A stretch of 64,000 nucleotides of DNA from Pseudomonadota bacterium. GTDB taxonomy: Bacteria > Pseudomonadota > Gammaproteobacteria > Xanthomonadales > Xanthomonadaceae. Below the pieces are notes generated by a model. It was not told where the DNA came from. It searched no databases and saw only the letters and a program-made list of their open reading frames with translations. The position numbers were made by a program, and so were the translations under genes. Positions within the stretch are counted from its first letter, which is position 1. Every line of letters begins with the position of its first letter. The stretch covers positions 371,380 to 435,379 of the forward strand of contig JAKACT010000003.1 of assembly GCA_021821195.1 (NCBI GenBank), given 5' to 3'. This document shows positions 51,906 to 60,506 of this stretch, one piece after another.

Positions 51906-52687
51906 CAACGTTCCAGTTAGTGATGGGGGTCCTTTCCGGTAGCGTCGTCGGCTTCACGCTCGGGCTGGTCGGTGGCGGCGGCTCCATTCTCGCGGTGCCG
52001 CTCATGGTCTACCTGGTCGGGGTGCGCGACCCGCATGTGGCGATCGGCACCAGCGCGCTTGCGGTTGCGGCCAACGCACTGATCGGCCTGACCAACCATG
52101 CCCGCAAGCGCAACGTGAAGTGGCGTTGCGCCGCGGCGTTCGCTATCGCCGGCGTGCTGGGCGCGTGGTTCGGGGCGATGCTCGGCAAGACCATGGACGG
52201 GCAGCAGCTGCTTGCATTGTTCGCGCTGCTGATGGTCGTGGTCGCCGGCATGATGTTCCGCTCGCGCGGAAGCGAGGGGGATCCGGCGGTGGTGCTCAAT
52301 CGCGGCAACGCGCCGAAGCTGCTGGGTTCGGGCGCGGTCACCGGGCTCCTGTCGGGTTTCTTCGGTATCGGCGGGGGCTTTCTGGTGGTACCGGGCCTGA
52401 TCGCCTCGACCGGCATGCCGATCCTGTTCGCGGTCGGCTCATCGCTGCTCGCCGTCACCGCCTTCGGACTGACTACCGCATTGAGCTACGCGAGCTCCGG
52501 GCTGGTCGCCTGGTCGCTCGCGGTGGCGTTCATCGGCGGCGGCGCGGTGGGCAGTCTGTTTGGCGCCCGCCTCGCCACACGCCTGGGCGACCGCAAGGGC
52601 GTGCTCAACACTATGCTCGCCGGCCTGATCGTCGTCGTCGCGGTGTACATGCTGTACCGCACCGCGAGCGAACTCGGCTGGATCTGA
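51902..52687 (+). CDS. TSUP-family (TauE/SafE) sulfite/thiosulfate permease
   Basis: A 261 aa membrane protein with about eight helices. The two TSUP repeats start LGLVGGGGSILAVPLMVYLVGV and TGLLSGFFGIGGGFLVVPGLI, each with the family's glycine-rich loop. In BigR operons this permease exports sulfite formed by persulfide oxidation. The ATG at 51902 overlaps the repressor gene (ATGA). Confidence 0.9.
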   Translation: MTTFQLVMGVLSGSVVGFTLGLVGGGGSILAVPLMVYLVGVRDPHVAIGTSALAVAANALIGLTNHARKRNVKWRCAAAFAIAGVLGAWFGAMLGKTMDGQQLLALFALLMVVVAGMMFRSRGSEGDPAVVLNRGNAPKLLGSGAVTGLLSGFFGIGGGFLVVPGLIASTGMPILFAVGSSLLAVTAFGLTTALSYASSGLVAWSLAVAFIGGGAVGSLFGARLATRLGDRKGVLNTMLAGLIVVVAVYMLYRTASELGWI

Positions 52688-52723
52688 CCTTCGTTCTTCC
52701 CCGCAGACCTTCCGGAGGCTTTC

Positions 52724-53164
52724 ATGAACACACCCTGGCGCTTCGCTGAAGATCACTACGCCGGTGGGCAGCCCACGCCTGCGCATCTGGCCGAACTCGT
52801 GCGCGAGGGCGTGCGCACGGTTATCAACCTGCGTGCCCCGGACGAGCCGACGGAATACGACGAAGCCGCCGAGGCCGCCCGGCTCGGCCTGCACTACGTG
52901 TCGCTGCCGATCGCCGGCGCCGCCGATCTCGACCGCGCGCGGGTGCGCGAGTTCGGCCAGAAGGTGGACGATGCGCGCCGCGAAGGCGGGGTCCTGATCC
53001 ATTGCGGGAGTTCCAACCGCGTGGGCGCGATGGTCGCGCTTGACGCGACACTCAACCGAGGCTGCTCGCTGGAAACGGCGCTCGAGCGCGGCCGTGAGGC
53101 CGGTCTGGCGACGCTGGAGCCGGCGGTGGTCACGCTCGCAGAAAGCGAAGGAGCCCGGTCATGA
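52724..53164 (+). CDS. DUF442 protein (beta-lactamase hydrolase-like phosphatase fold)
   Basis: A 146 aa protein with a dual-specificity-phosphatase-like fold. The active loop is LIHCGSSNRVGAM, in which Cys and Arg are four residues apart, the variant of this group, where the role may be sulfur transfer rather than dephosphorylation. The N-terminal AEDHYAGGQPTPAHLAELVREGVRTVINLRAPDEP is conserved. In many species it is fused to the metallo-hydrolase (Blh); here it is a separate gene that overlaps the dioxygenase gene by 4 bases. Confidence 0.85.
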   Translation: MNTPWRFAEDHYAGGQPTPAHLAELVREGVRTVINLRAPDEPTEYDEAAEAARLGLHYVSLPIAGAADLDRARVREFGQKVDDARREGGVLIHCGSSNRVGAMVALDATLNRGCSLETALERGREAGLATLEPAVVTLAESEGARS

Positions 53165-53925
53165 TCGATCCCGCCACCATCTTCCGTCAGCTCTTCGAGC
53201 CGGTATCTTCGACCTACACCTATCTGATCGCCTGCCCCGAAACGCGCGAAGCCGCCCTGGTGGATCCGGTGATGCCCGCCTGGCAGCGCGATCTGCAGGT
53301 AGTCAATGAGCTCGGTCTGAAGCTCGTCATGACGATCGACACGCACATTCATGCGGATCACATCACGTCGGCGTCGATGCTCCGGCGGGAGGTGGGTAGC
53401 CGCATCGCTACTCCCGCGCTCGATGCACTGTCGTGTACTGACGTGCCGATGGAAGACGGCGTCCCCCTGCAGGTCGGCGGCGTGCTCATAGACCCGATAC
53501 ATACGCCCGGCCACACCGACAACCACTTCGCGCTGGTGATGAACGACCGCGTGTTCACCGGCGACGCGCTGCTGATCGACGGCTGTGGCCGTACGGACTT
53601 TCAGAGCGGCGACGCGCGTGCGCTGTACGAGAGCGTGCGCGGCCGCCTGTTCGGGCTACCGGGCGAGACGCTCGTGTACCCGGCGCATGACTATCAGGGA
53701 CGGTGGGTATCGAGCATCGCGCAGGAGAAGCAGCGCAACCCGCGGCTCGGCGCCGAACGCACGCTCGAGGATTTTGTCGAGCTGATGGAAAACCTGGACC
53801 TGCCGTACCCGAAGTTCATCGACTATGCCGTGCCAGGCAACAAAGCATGTGGGCAGTGCCCGCCGGAGCTGCCGGAGCACCTTCGCCAGTACTGTCAGGA
53901 AATGGCGGAAAGCCCCCAAGGCTAG
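53161..53925 (+). CDS. Persulfide dioxygenase (ETHE1-like metallo-beta-lactamase fold)
   Basis: A 254 aa non-haem iron enzyme that oxidises glutathione persulfide to sulfite. Metal ligands sit in DTHIHADHITSA, TPGHTDNH and the Asp of FTGDALLIDGCGRTDFQSGD; the block GCGRTDFQ is the ETHE1 signature. The C-terminal tail (GNKACGQCPPELPEH) is usual for the bacterial group. It is the last gene of the sulfide detoxification operon. Confidence 0.9.
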   Translation: MIDPATIFRQLFEPVSSTYTYLIACPETREAALVDPVMPAWQRDLQVVNELGLKLVMTIDTHIHADHITSASMLRREVGSRIATPALDALSCTDVPMEDGVPLQVGGVLIDPIHTPGHTDNHFALVMNDRVFTGDALLIDGCGRTDFQSGDARALYESVRGRLFGLPGETLVYPAHDYQGRWVSSIAQEKQRNPRLGAERTLEDFVELMENLDLPYPKFIDYAVPGNKACGQCPPELPEHLRQYCQEMAESPQG

Positions 53926-53965
53926 CCAGGGTCGGGGTGTTGAAGGCATTCCACGGCCGCCGGAT

Positions 53966-55294
53966 CTATTCGTCCTGCCTCGGCAGGATGAGCTCCGCGA
54001 CCGTCCCACCTCCCTCTGCGGGACGCAAGACCACGTACCCGCCATGACGCTCGGCGATCGCCTCGACGATCGTCAACCCCAACCCGCTGCCTCCCGGGCT
54101 GCCGGTCGCGCGTCCTCGCCAGAACCGTTGCGTTGCCTGCCGGTACTCGTCAGGTTCGAGACCAACACCACGATCGGTCAGACGGAACCGGACCGTGGTG
54201 GCATCGGCATCAGCGACAAGGTCTACGGCACTTCCCGTGGGCGAATAGCGCAACGCGTTGTCGACGAGGTTGCGCAACGCCGCCACGGACAGCGCGGGAG
54301 GCACAGCCGGCACCGCCTGACCACCGCTTCCAGCAATGACAACGACCCGGCCGTTGGCCTCCGGGCTGCTGGCCGCCACCGCCTGCTCCACCACCTGCGC
54401 GGCCGTGATCCACCGTCCGTCGTCGAACGGCAGCCGTCCTTCGACCCTCGCCAACATCAGCAACTGGTCCAGGGTCGCACGCATGCGCTGCACGCCTTCA
54501 CCGGCATCGGCCAGCGCCCGTCGTGAGTCGTCGCCACCAGTCAGCCGCGCGACCTGCAGGTGAGTGTCAATCGCGGTCAAGGGTGTGCGCAGTTCGTGCG
54601 CAGCATGGTTGGTGAAGCTGCGCTCGCGTGACACCGCGTCGGAAACGCGCTGTAGCAGGTGGTTGAGGGATTCGACCAATGGCCGGAGTTCGCCCGGCAT
54701 TGCCTGCGCGTCGAGGGGCTCGTCGGCATCGGGCTGGCGTTCCGCTAGCGTGCGACGCAGCCGATCGAGCGGCGCAAGCGCGCGGCCCGCGCCCAGCCAC
54801 AACGCAAGCAAGCCGCCCACCGCGGCAATCAGGAACGGCAGCCCGGCCGCCAGCGCGATCTGGCGGCTCAGTTCTGCACGCTCACCGAGACTGTCGGCAG
54901 TGGTGATGCTGAAACCGTTCGCCTCCAGCGTGTAGGTACGCCACGTCGTACCCTCGATCTCGCGCGTTCGATATCCCGGCGCGTCGGTCGCCATCAGTGC
55001 ACTGGATGCGCCCTGGGTGGTGGCGATCACCTCCCCACGCAACGAGCGTATCTGGCACGCCATCCCGCGGCTGCCGGCAACGGTCACCGCATCAGCCGCC
55101 ACTACCGGCGAGGCGCCCACCAGCGCGCCCTGCGCCAGCAGTCCGGACACCATGCGTGCCGACATCGCCAGCCGGTCGTCGAGGGTATGCTGCAGGTTGC
55201 GATCGAGGTCACGCAGCATCCACGCCGCCGCCACGCTCCACAGCACCGCCAAGGCGATGCCGATTGTCAGCACCAGGCGGAGTCGCAGGCTCAT
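53966..55294 (-). CDS. QseC/PmrB-like sensor histidine kinase
   Basis: A 442 aa kinase: an N-terminal helix (LRLVLTIGIALAVLWSVAAAWM), a periplasmic domain of about 130 residues and a second helix (LPFLIAAVGGLLALWLGAGRAL). HisKA has FTNHAAHELRTPLTAI and HATPase has LTDRGVGLEPDE and SGLGLTIVEAIA. The ATG at 55294 overlaps the regulator gene by 4 bases. It is divergent from the thiol-redox operon and probably senses periplasmic or metal stress that this operon answers. Confidence 0.9.
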   Translation of the reverse strand: MSLRLRLVLTIGIALAVLWSVAAAWMLRDLDRNLQHTLDDRLAMSARMVSGLLAQGALVGASPVVAADAVTVAGSRGMACQIRSLRGEVIATTQGASSALMATDAPGYRTREIEGTTWRTYTLEANGFSITTADSLGERAELSRQIALAAGLPFLIAAVGGLLALWLGAGRALAPLDRLRRTLAERQPDADEPLDAQAMPGELRPLVESLNHLLQRVSDAVSRERSFTNHAAHELRTPLTAIDTHLQVARLTGGDDSRRALADAGEGVQRMRATLDQLLMLARVEGRLPFDDGRWITAAQVVEQAVAASSPEANGRVVVIAGSGGQAVPAVPPALSVAALRNLVDNALRYSPTGSAVDLVADADATTVRFRLTDRGVGLEPDEYRQATQRFWRGRATGSPGGSGLGLTIVEAIAERHGGYVVLRPAEGGGTVAELILPRQDE

Positions 55295-55956
55295 GGCTCG
55301 GCCCTGCCGAACCGATATCCGAGTCCGCGCACGGTTTGGATGACATCGGCACCGAGTTTTCGCCGCAGGTGATGGATGTGCACGTTGATCGCGTTGCTGC
55401 CGACCTCCTGTTCGAAACCGTACAGGCTGTCCTTGAGCTGTTCGCCGGAAAGGCATCGCCCGCCCGCCTGCATCAGGCTGGCGAGCAGTGCGGTCTCGCG
55501 ACGCGACAGGTCGACGGGTACGCCGTCGAGCCAAACCTGCCCACTGGCGGGATCCAGCGCCAGTGAACCGGCTTCGATCAGGTTCACGCTGCGGCCAGCG
55601 GCACGCCTCGACAAGGCGTGCAGCCGTGCCACGAGCTCGCCGAGATCGAACGGTTTGACCAGATAGTCGTCGGCGCCGCCTTGCAGGCCGGCGATGCGAT
55701 CTTCCACCGCATCGCGCGCGGTCAGCAGCAGTACCGGCAATTCATCACCGCGCTGGCGCATGCGCACCAGCAGCTGCATACCGTCCTCGTCGGGCAGCCC
55801 AAGGTCCAGCACCATCGCGTCGCAATGGGTCGTCTGTCGCGCGAGTTCGGCGTGCGCGACGCTCTCCACGCGATCGGCTGTCATTCCAAAAGCCCGAAGA
55901 CCCGAGACTATGCCCCGGGCGATCAATTCGTCGTCCTCAACGACCAGAATCCTCAT
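55291..55956 (-). CDS. OmpR-family response regulator (QseB-like)
   Basis: A 221 aa regulator with a receiver (VVEDDELIARG, phospho-Asp in VLDLGLPDEDG, YLVKPFDLGEL) and a winged-helix domain (SNAINVHIHHLRRKLGADVIQTVRGLGYRFG). The ATG at 55956 gives the conserved MRILVVED start. It is divergent from dsbD; the heptamer repeat at 56052-56069 between them is a candidate site for it. Confidence 0.9.
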   Translation of the reverse strand: MRILVVEDDELIARGIVSGLRAFGMTADRVESVAHAELARQTTHCDAMVLDLGLPDEDGMQLLVRMRQRGDELPVLLLTARDAVEDRIAGLQGGADDYLVKPFDLGELVARLHALSRRAAGRSVNLIEAGSLALDPASGQVWLDGVPVDLSRRETALLASLMQAGGRCLSGEQLKDSLYGFEQEVGSNAINVHIHHLRRKLGADVIQTVRGLGYRFGRAEP

Positions 55957-56051
55957 TGATGCCAACTCCGGAAACCAGATGCGCGCTGCACCCTAGCGCA
56001 GGGTACCCGGCGTCGCCACCGCCGGGTCATGGCTCCAGCCTGTGGGGGCCT

Positions 56052-56069
56052 TTAATCGTGACTTAATCG
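56052..56069 (+). promoter_or_regulatory. Direct heptamer repeat TTAATCG, candidate OmpR-type site
   Basis: TTAATCG occurs at 56052 and 56063, 11 bases apart, in the intergenic region between the QseB-like gene and dsbD. Tandem direct repeats one helical turn apart are the usual target of OmpR-family dimers. It lies about 42 bases upstream of the dsbD start, where it could activate that promoter. Confidence 0.55.
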
Positions 56070-56110
56070 CGCGCCTTCATCGTGGCCGGCCAGGGTCTCC
56101 GGAGTACTGA

Positions 56111-58063
56111 ATGATGCTGTTGCTGCGCCGGTTGTTGCTAAGCCTGTTGATGTTGCCGATGTTGGCGGTTCCCGTGGCCGCGATGGCGCAAGGCTGGCTC
56201 GCGCCACCGACCGGGCAGCAGCAGCCCGAGTTCCTCGAGGCCAGCGAGGTGTTCAGGGTCGAGGCAACGGCCGTGAAGGATGGCGCGACGCGGCTGAGCG
56301 GCACGATCGCGCCGGGTTACTACCTGTATCGACACCGCCTGAGCGTTGTTGTCGACGGCGGCAAGGCGTTGCCGCTGCAGTTGTCGAACGGCAAGGCTAA
56401 GACCGACGAGTTCTTCGGCCGCACCGAGGTTTATTACGACACCGTCGAAATCGTAGTCAATGGTGGCGACGCGCGCTCGGCGACGCTGCATTGGCAGGGC
56501 TGCGCCGATGCCGGCATCTGCTATCCGCCGCAGACCATGCCGGTCGATCTGCCATCGGTCGAGAAGCCACCGGCAACCAAGGCCGCTGTGGACACCGCCG
56601 CGACGGCGCCCTCGAAAAAGGAGACAAGCGACAGCGCCCCGCAGCCGCCCACTGCCCCCTCTGCGGCCTCCGTCGCACAAAACGCGGTAGACGTCGGCGC
56701 ATCATCCGTCTCGGGCGCGATCAGGGAGGCCGCCCCCGCGCCTTCCGTTGCCGGCGAGGACCAGCGCTTCGCCAGCCGCCTCGCCGATGCCAGTCTGTTC
56801 GCGTCGGTCGCGGTGTTCTTCGGCATGGGGCTGCTGCTCGCGTTCACGCCGTGCACGCTGCCGATGATCCCGATCGTCTCCAGCCTGATCGTTGGCGGAC
56901 AGCCGACCACGCGGCGCGCGCTCGCCTTGTCGGTAGCCTACGTGCTGCCGATGGCGATGACCTACGCCGCGCTCGGCGTGGCCGCTGGGATCGCCGGTGC
57001 CAACCTGCAGGCAGCCTTGCAGAACCCGTGGCTGCTGGGCGCGTTCGCGGCGGTGTTCGTGATGCTTGCGCTGTCGATGTTCGGTGCATTCGAGCTGCAG
57101 TTGCCGGCGTGGCTCGGCAACCGCCTGGATCGCGCCGGTCGCCAGCAGCGCGGCGGCACGCTCGCTGGCGCCGCCACGCTCGGGCTCCTGTCCGCGCTGC
57201 TGGTGGGACCGTGCATGACCGCGCCACTTGCCGGCGCGCTGCTCTACATCAGCCAGTCGGGCAGCGCGCTGACCGGCGGCCTGGCGCTGTTCGCGCTTGG
57301 GCTGGGCATGGGATTGCCCCTGCTCGCGATCGCGGTATTCGGCGCACGCATCCTGCCGCGTCCCGGCGCATGGATGGATCGCGTCAAGGCGGTCTTCGGC
57401 TACGTCCTGCTGGCGTTGGCGATATCGATGCTGGCGCGGGTGCTGGCACCGGCGACGGCGCTGGTGCTGTGGGGCGCCTGGCTGCTCGGCGCGGCGGCGG
57501 GTTTCCTCGCCCTGGTCGCACCGCCCGGCAGCGGCTCGCTGCGCCTGTGGCTGCCGCGCTATTTTGCAGCCGCGTCGGCGGTCTGGGCGTTGGCACTCAT
57601 GATCGGCGGTGCCAGCGGCTCCGGCGACCCGTGGCGCCCCTTGGAACGACTCGGTGCCGGCGCCGCGAGTGCACAAGTAGCCGCGCCGACGGTCGCCTTC
57701 GTCGAAGCCAAGACGGCCGACGACCTGTCACGTCGCATCACCGAAGCCGGTGCGCGAGGCCAGTGGACGCTGGTCGATTTCTACGCCGACTGGTGCGTTT
57801 CCTGCCATGTCATCGAACGGGAAGTGTTCGGTGACCCGCAGGTGGCATCGATGCTCGCCGGCATGCAGGTCGTGAGGCCCGACGTCACCGCCAACGATGC
57901 GGCCGACCGGGCATTGATGAAGGCATGGCAGGTGGCCGGTCCGCCGACGTTGCTGCTCATCGGACCCGACGGCCAGGAACACCGCGCCGAGCGCACGGTG
58001 GGCGAGATCACCCCCGAAGCATTCCTGGCCCGCCTGCAGCGCGTCCAGAAAGGAGCGCAATGA
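56111..58063 (+). CDS. dsbD: Thiol:disulfide interchange protein DsbD
   Basis: A 650 aa protein that moves electrons from cytoplasmic thioredoxin to periplasmic thiol proteins. After a signal peptide, the N-terminal domain has the redox pair in GCADAGICYPPQ. The membrane core has about eight helices with the catalytic Cys in FTPCTLPMIPIVSSLI and LLVGPCMTAPLAG. The C-terminal thioredoxin-like domain has YADWCVSCHVIE. All six expected cysteines are present. A Pro/Ala/Ser-rich linker lies at about residues 145-215. It is the first gene of a four-gene operon, overlapping the next by 4 bases. Confidence 0.93.
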   Translation: MMLLLRRLLLSLLMLPMLAVPVAAMAQGWLAPPTGQQQPEFLEASEVFRVEATAVKDGATRLSGTIAPGYYLYRHRLSVVVDGGKALPLQLSNGKAKTDEFFGRTEVYYDTVEIVVNGGDARSATLHWQGCADAGICYPPQTMPVDLPSVEKPPATKAAVDTAATAPSKKETSDSAPQPPTAPSAASVAQNAVDVGASSVSGAIREAAPAPSVAGEDQRFASRLADASLFASVAVFFGMGLLLAFTPCTLPMIPIVSSLIVGGQPTTRRALALSVAYVLPMAMTYAALGVAAGIAGANLQAALQNPWLLGAFAAVFVMLALSMFGAFELQLPAWLGNRLDRAGRQQRGGTLAGAATLGLLSALLVGPCMTAPLAGALLYISQSGSALTGGLALFALGLGMGLPLLAIAVFGARILPRPGAWMDRVKAVFGYVLLALAISMLARVLAPATALVLWGAWLLGAAAGFLALVAPPGSGSLRLWLPRYFAAASAVWALALMIGGASGSGDPWRPLERLGAGAASAQVAAPTVAFVEAKTADDLSRRITEAGARGQWTLVDFYADWCVSCHVIEREVFGDPQVASMLAGMQVVRPDVTANDAADRALMKAWQVAGPPTLLLIGPDGQEHRAERTVGEITPEAFLARLQRVQKGAQ

Positions 58064-58914
58064 TGGTCAGTCTTGGCCCGTTCCCCATGTCCCTGGTAGT
58101 GCTGCTGGTCGCACTCGCGATTGCCGCACTGGTCGCCCGGCAGTTCGTCGTGCCCTTGCCCGGGCAACCCGCGATCAAGCCGCTTTCGACGTTCCTCGAC
58201 ATGCTGATGGTCGGCGTGCTCGCGGCGCGGCTAGCCTTCGTGCTCGCATGGTGGCCGCAGTACCTCGCGGATCCGTGGTCAATTGTCCGTATCGGCGACG
58301 GCGGCTTCTCGATCTGGGCGGGCGTGCTCGCGGGCCTCGCATTCGGCGCACGGCGGGCGCGAAACGCTCCCGCGCTTCGACGTCCGCTGCTGTTCGGTGC
58401 GATCGCAGGGCTAGCTTCCTGGGCCGTTCTCGGGGGCGCGCTGCTGTTGATGCAGCAGTCGGTGGTGAAACTGCCGGCGACCGAACTGAGCACGCTCGAC
58501 GGCGGCAGCACGAAGCTTTCGGCGATGACCGGCGAGCCGATGGTCGTGAACCTGTGGGCGACGTGGTGCCCGCCGTGTCGCCGCGAAATGCCGGTCCTAG
58601 CCAAGGCGCAGGAAGAACGCGGCGACGTGTCGTTCGTCTTCGTCAATCAGGGGGAATCCGAATCGGAGATCCGTGACTACCTGCGCGAGAGTCACCTGCA
58701 ACTGAGCAATGTGCTGCTCGATCCATTCTCGTCCGTAATGCAGGAGTCCGGCTCGCGCGGCCTGCCAACGACGCTGTTCTTCGATGCCGACGGCCGGCTT
58801 GTGGACACCCACATGGGCGAACTCTCGAATGCGAGCCTTGCCGTAAAGCTGCGGCGCTTCGGTGCTGCGCCCTCATCGAGTCCCCCAACCCTTCCAACCA
58901 AGGAGGTGCCGTGA
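58060..58914 (+). CDS. TlpA-like thioredoxin with a membrane N-terminal half
   Basis: A 284 aa protein. The N-terminal 145 residues form about four hydrophobic segments (SLVVLLVALAIAALVARQFVV, FLDMLMVGVLAARLAFVLAWW, then GGFSIWAGVLAGLAFGA). These recall the first part of prolipoprotein diacylglyceryl transferase (Lgt), but the catalytic part is missing. The C-terminal domain is a TlpA/ResA-type thioredoxin with NLWATWCPPCRREMPVL and the cis-Pro loop RGLPTTLFFDADG. It is anchored in the inner membrane, facing the periplasm, and is presumably reduced by the DsbD product upstream. Confidence 0.85.
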   Translation: MMVSLGPFPMSLVVLLVALAIAALVARQFVVPLPGQPAIKPLSTFLDMLMVGVLAARLAFVLAWWPQYLADPWSIVRIGDGGFSIWAGVLAGLAFGARRARNAPALRRPLLFGAIAGLASWAVLGGALLLMQQSVVKLPATELSTLDGGSTKLSAMTGEPMVVNLWATWCPPCRREMPVLAKAQEERGDVSFVFVNQGESESEIRDYLRESHLQLSNVLLDPFSSVMQESGSRGLPTTLFFDADGRLVDTHMGELSNASLAVKLRRFGAAPSSSPPTLPTKEVP

Positions 58915-59744
58915 TGGCACGAGTGAACCCCACTGCAATACTGCTTTCGTCCGCCCTGCTGCTCGCCACCGGTTGCAGTCAGGCCGCCGAGGAAAAGTCG
59001 GTTTCCACCGCGCCGGCTGTCCCAACGAACGCCACCAGCAACCCGGAGACTGAAAAGCCCGCCGTGATCGAGGCCATTGAAGGCCAGGGTTTCGAAGTGC
59101 TCGGCGAGTTCGACGCCCCATCGGGTCTTCGCGGCTTTGCAGGCGTCGCAGGCCAGCAGCCCGTGGCGGTATATGCGACCAACGACGGCGCACATGCCGT
59201 CGTTGGGACGCTGATCAATGCAAAAGGCGAGGACATCGGCGCCGAGGCGCTGCAGCGACTTGTCGCCGGTCCGATGTCGGCCCGCACCTGGGCACTGCTG
59301 GAGGCGAGCGAATGGATCGCCGACGGCAAGGCCGATGCGCCCCGCGTGATCTACACGTTCAGCGACCCGAACTGCCCGTTCTGCAACAAGTTCTGGAGTG
59401 CAGCGCGGCCGTGGGTGGATTCGGGCAAGGTGCAACTGCGGCACATCATGGTCGGTGTGATCCGTCCCGACAGCGCCAACAAGGTTGCCACTATCATGAC
59501 TGCCAGCTCGCCGTCGGAGGCGCTCCGTCGCAATGAAACCAGCTACAGCTCCGGCGGCGTCAAGCCGGCGGCCTCCGTGCCCGCCAACGTGCGCGCCACC
59601 CTCGATGCCAACGAAAGACTGATGGTCCAGCTAGGGTTCCAGGGCACGCCGGGTATCCTGTTCCGCGACGACAACGGCACGGTCCAGCGCCGAGCCGGCA
59701 TGCCGGCACCGGATGACCTGGCCACCGTGCTCGGACCACGCTGA
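58914..59744 (+). CDS. dsbG: DsbG/DsbC-like thiol:disulfide isomerase, lipoprotein
   Basis: A 276 aa protein. The signal ends in a lipobox with Cys21 (LATGCSQA). An N-terminal dimerisation-like domain (FEVLGEFDAPSGLRGFAGVAGQQPVAVYA) is followed by a thioredoxin fold with the active site FSDPNCPFCNKFW and the cis-Pro LGFQGTPGILFRDDNG. The ATG at 58914 has a strong AAGGAGGTG site. Isomerases of this type are kept reduced by DsbD, matching the operon. Lipid anchoring is unusual for DsbG and would place it at a membrane. Confidence 0.88.
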   Translation: MARVNPTAILLSSALLLATGCSQAAEEKSVSTAPAVPTNATSNPETEKPAVIEAIEGQGFEVLGEFDAPSGLRGFAGVAGQQPVAVYATNDGAHAVVGTLINAKGEDIGAEALQRLVAGPMSARTWALLEASEWIADGKADAPRVIYTFSDPNCPFCNKFWSAARPWVDSGKVQLRHIMVGVIRPDSANKVATIMTASSPSEALRRNETSYSSGGVKPAASVPANVRATLDANERLMVQLGFQGTPGILFRDDNGTVQRRAGMPAPDDLATVLGPR

Positions 59745-60292
59745 TGCGGGGCGCATCGTTGCTATTGGGCCTGGTGCTGGCGGGCATGACCCACTTCGCG
59801 CAGGCGGCGACGCCGGCGACGTCTCCCTCCCGCACCATTGCAATGCATGGCAAAGCGATCGTCCTGCCGGGCGCCGCCCACCAACCCGACCCAAACATGC
59901 GCCAGCGGGCGGTATTCAGCCTGACCGTGGCGCCGGCTTCACCCGCTGCGACGGATCCGGGCTTGGAGCGGGTCGCGCGCGCCGTCAACCTACTCACGGC
60001 AAGCGGAGTGCCGAAGAAGCAGTTGGACTTCGTCGTGCTGCTCAGCGAAGGAGCAACGGATTCAGCGCTGGCCGATCCCGCGTACCGCGCCCGCCATGGG
60101 GTCGCTAACCCGAACCTTGGGCTGATCGCGCAACTGTCGGCGGCCGGAGTGCAAATGTTCGTGTGCGGCCAAGCCTTGCACGCTCGGCAGCTGGACAGCA
60201 ACTCGCTGGCGCCCGGCATCGCGATATCGCTTTCGGCGTTGACCAGCATCATCACGCTGCAGCAGCAAGGCTATGCGCTGGTTCCGCTGTGA
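59744..60292 (+). CDS. DsrE-like periplasmic protein
   Basis: A 182 aa protein with a signal peptide (LLLGLVLAGMTHFAQA). The mature part follows the DsrE/DsrF-like fold: VARAVNLLTASGVPKKQLDFVVLLSEGATDSALAD, then LIAQLSAAGVQMFVCGQALHARQ with the single conserved Cys, then the C-terminal SALTSIITLQQQGYALVPL. Such proteins carry sulfur on that Cys. It overlaps the dsbG gene (TGATG) and closes the thiol operon, perhaps as a persulfide carrier or sensor. Confidence 0.82.
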   Translation: MRGASLLLGLVLAGMTHFAQAATPATSPSRTIAMHGKAIVLPGAAHQPDPNMRQRAVFSLTVAPASPAATDPGLERVARAVNLLTASGVPKKQLDFVVLLSEGATDSALADPAYRARHGVANPNLGLIAQLSAAGVQMFVCGQALHARQLDSNSLAPGIAISLSALTSIITLQQQGYALVPL

Positions 60293-60506
60293 ACCAGCAG
60301 CAGACGCCGCTCGCTGCATCGACTGTGCCCAGCGATGGTCTCCGGCCACCAAACCCGGTGCCTTCCGCAAGAGTTCGTCGGCAGTCACTAAGGGGGGCCT
60401 CGCCGGGCAGCTGCTCCGGGCTCGGCTCCTGCACCGCTTCTAGGTATGCGGTCGGAGCGTTGATCACGAGAACCAGTCGGCCGCGAGGGAGACTTGGAGC
60501 CAACGA

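Noticed and set aside
53966..55534. Extended start of the QseC-like kinase upstream of 55294
   Set aside because: The extra residues are in the shadow of the regulator gene, and MSLRLRLVL at 55294 begins a normal membrane helix.
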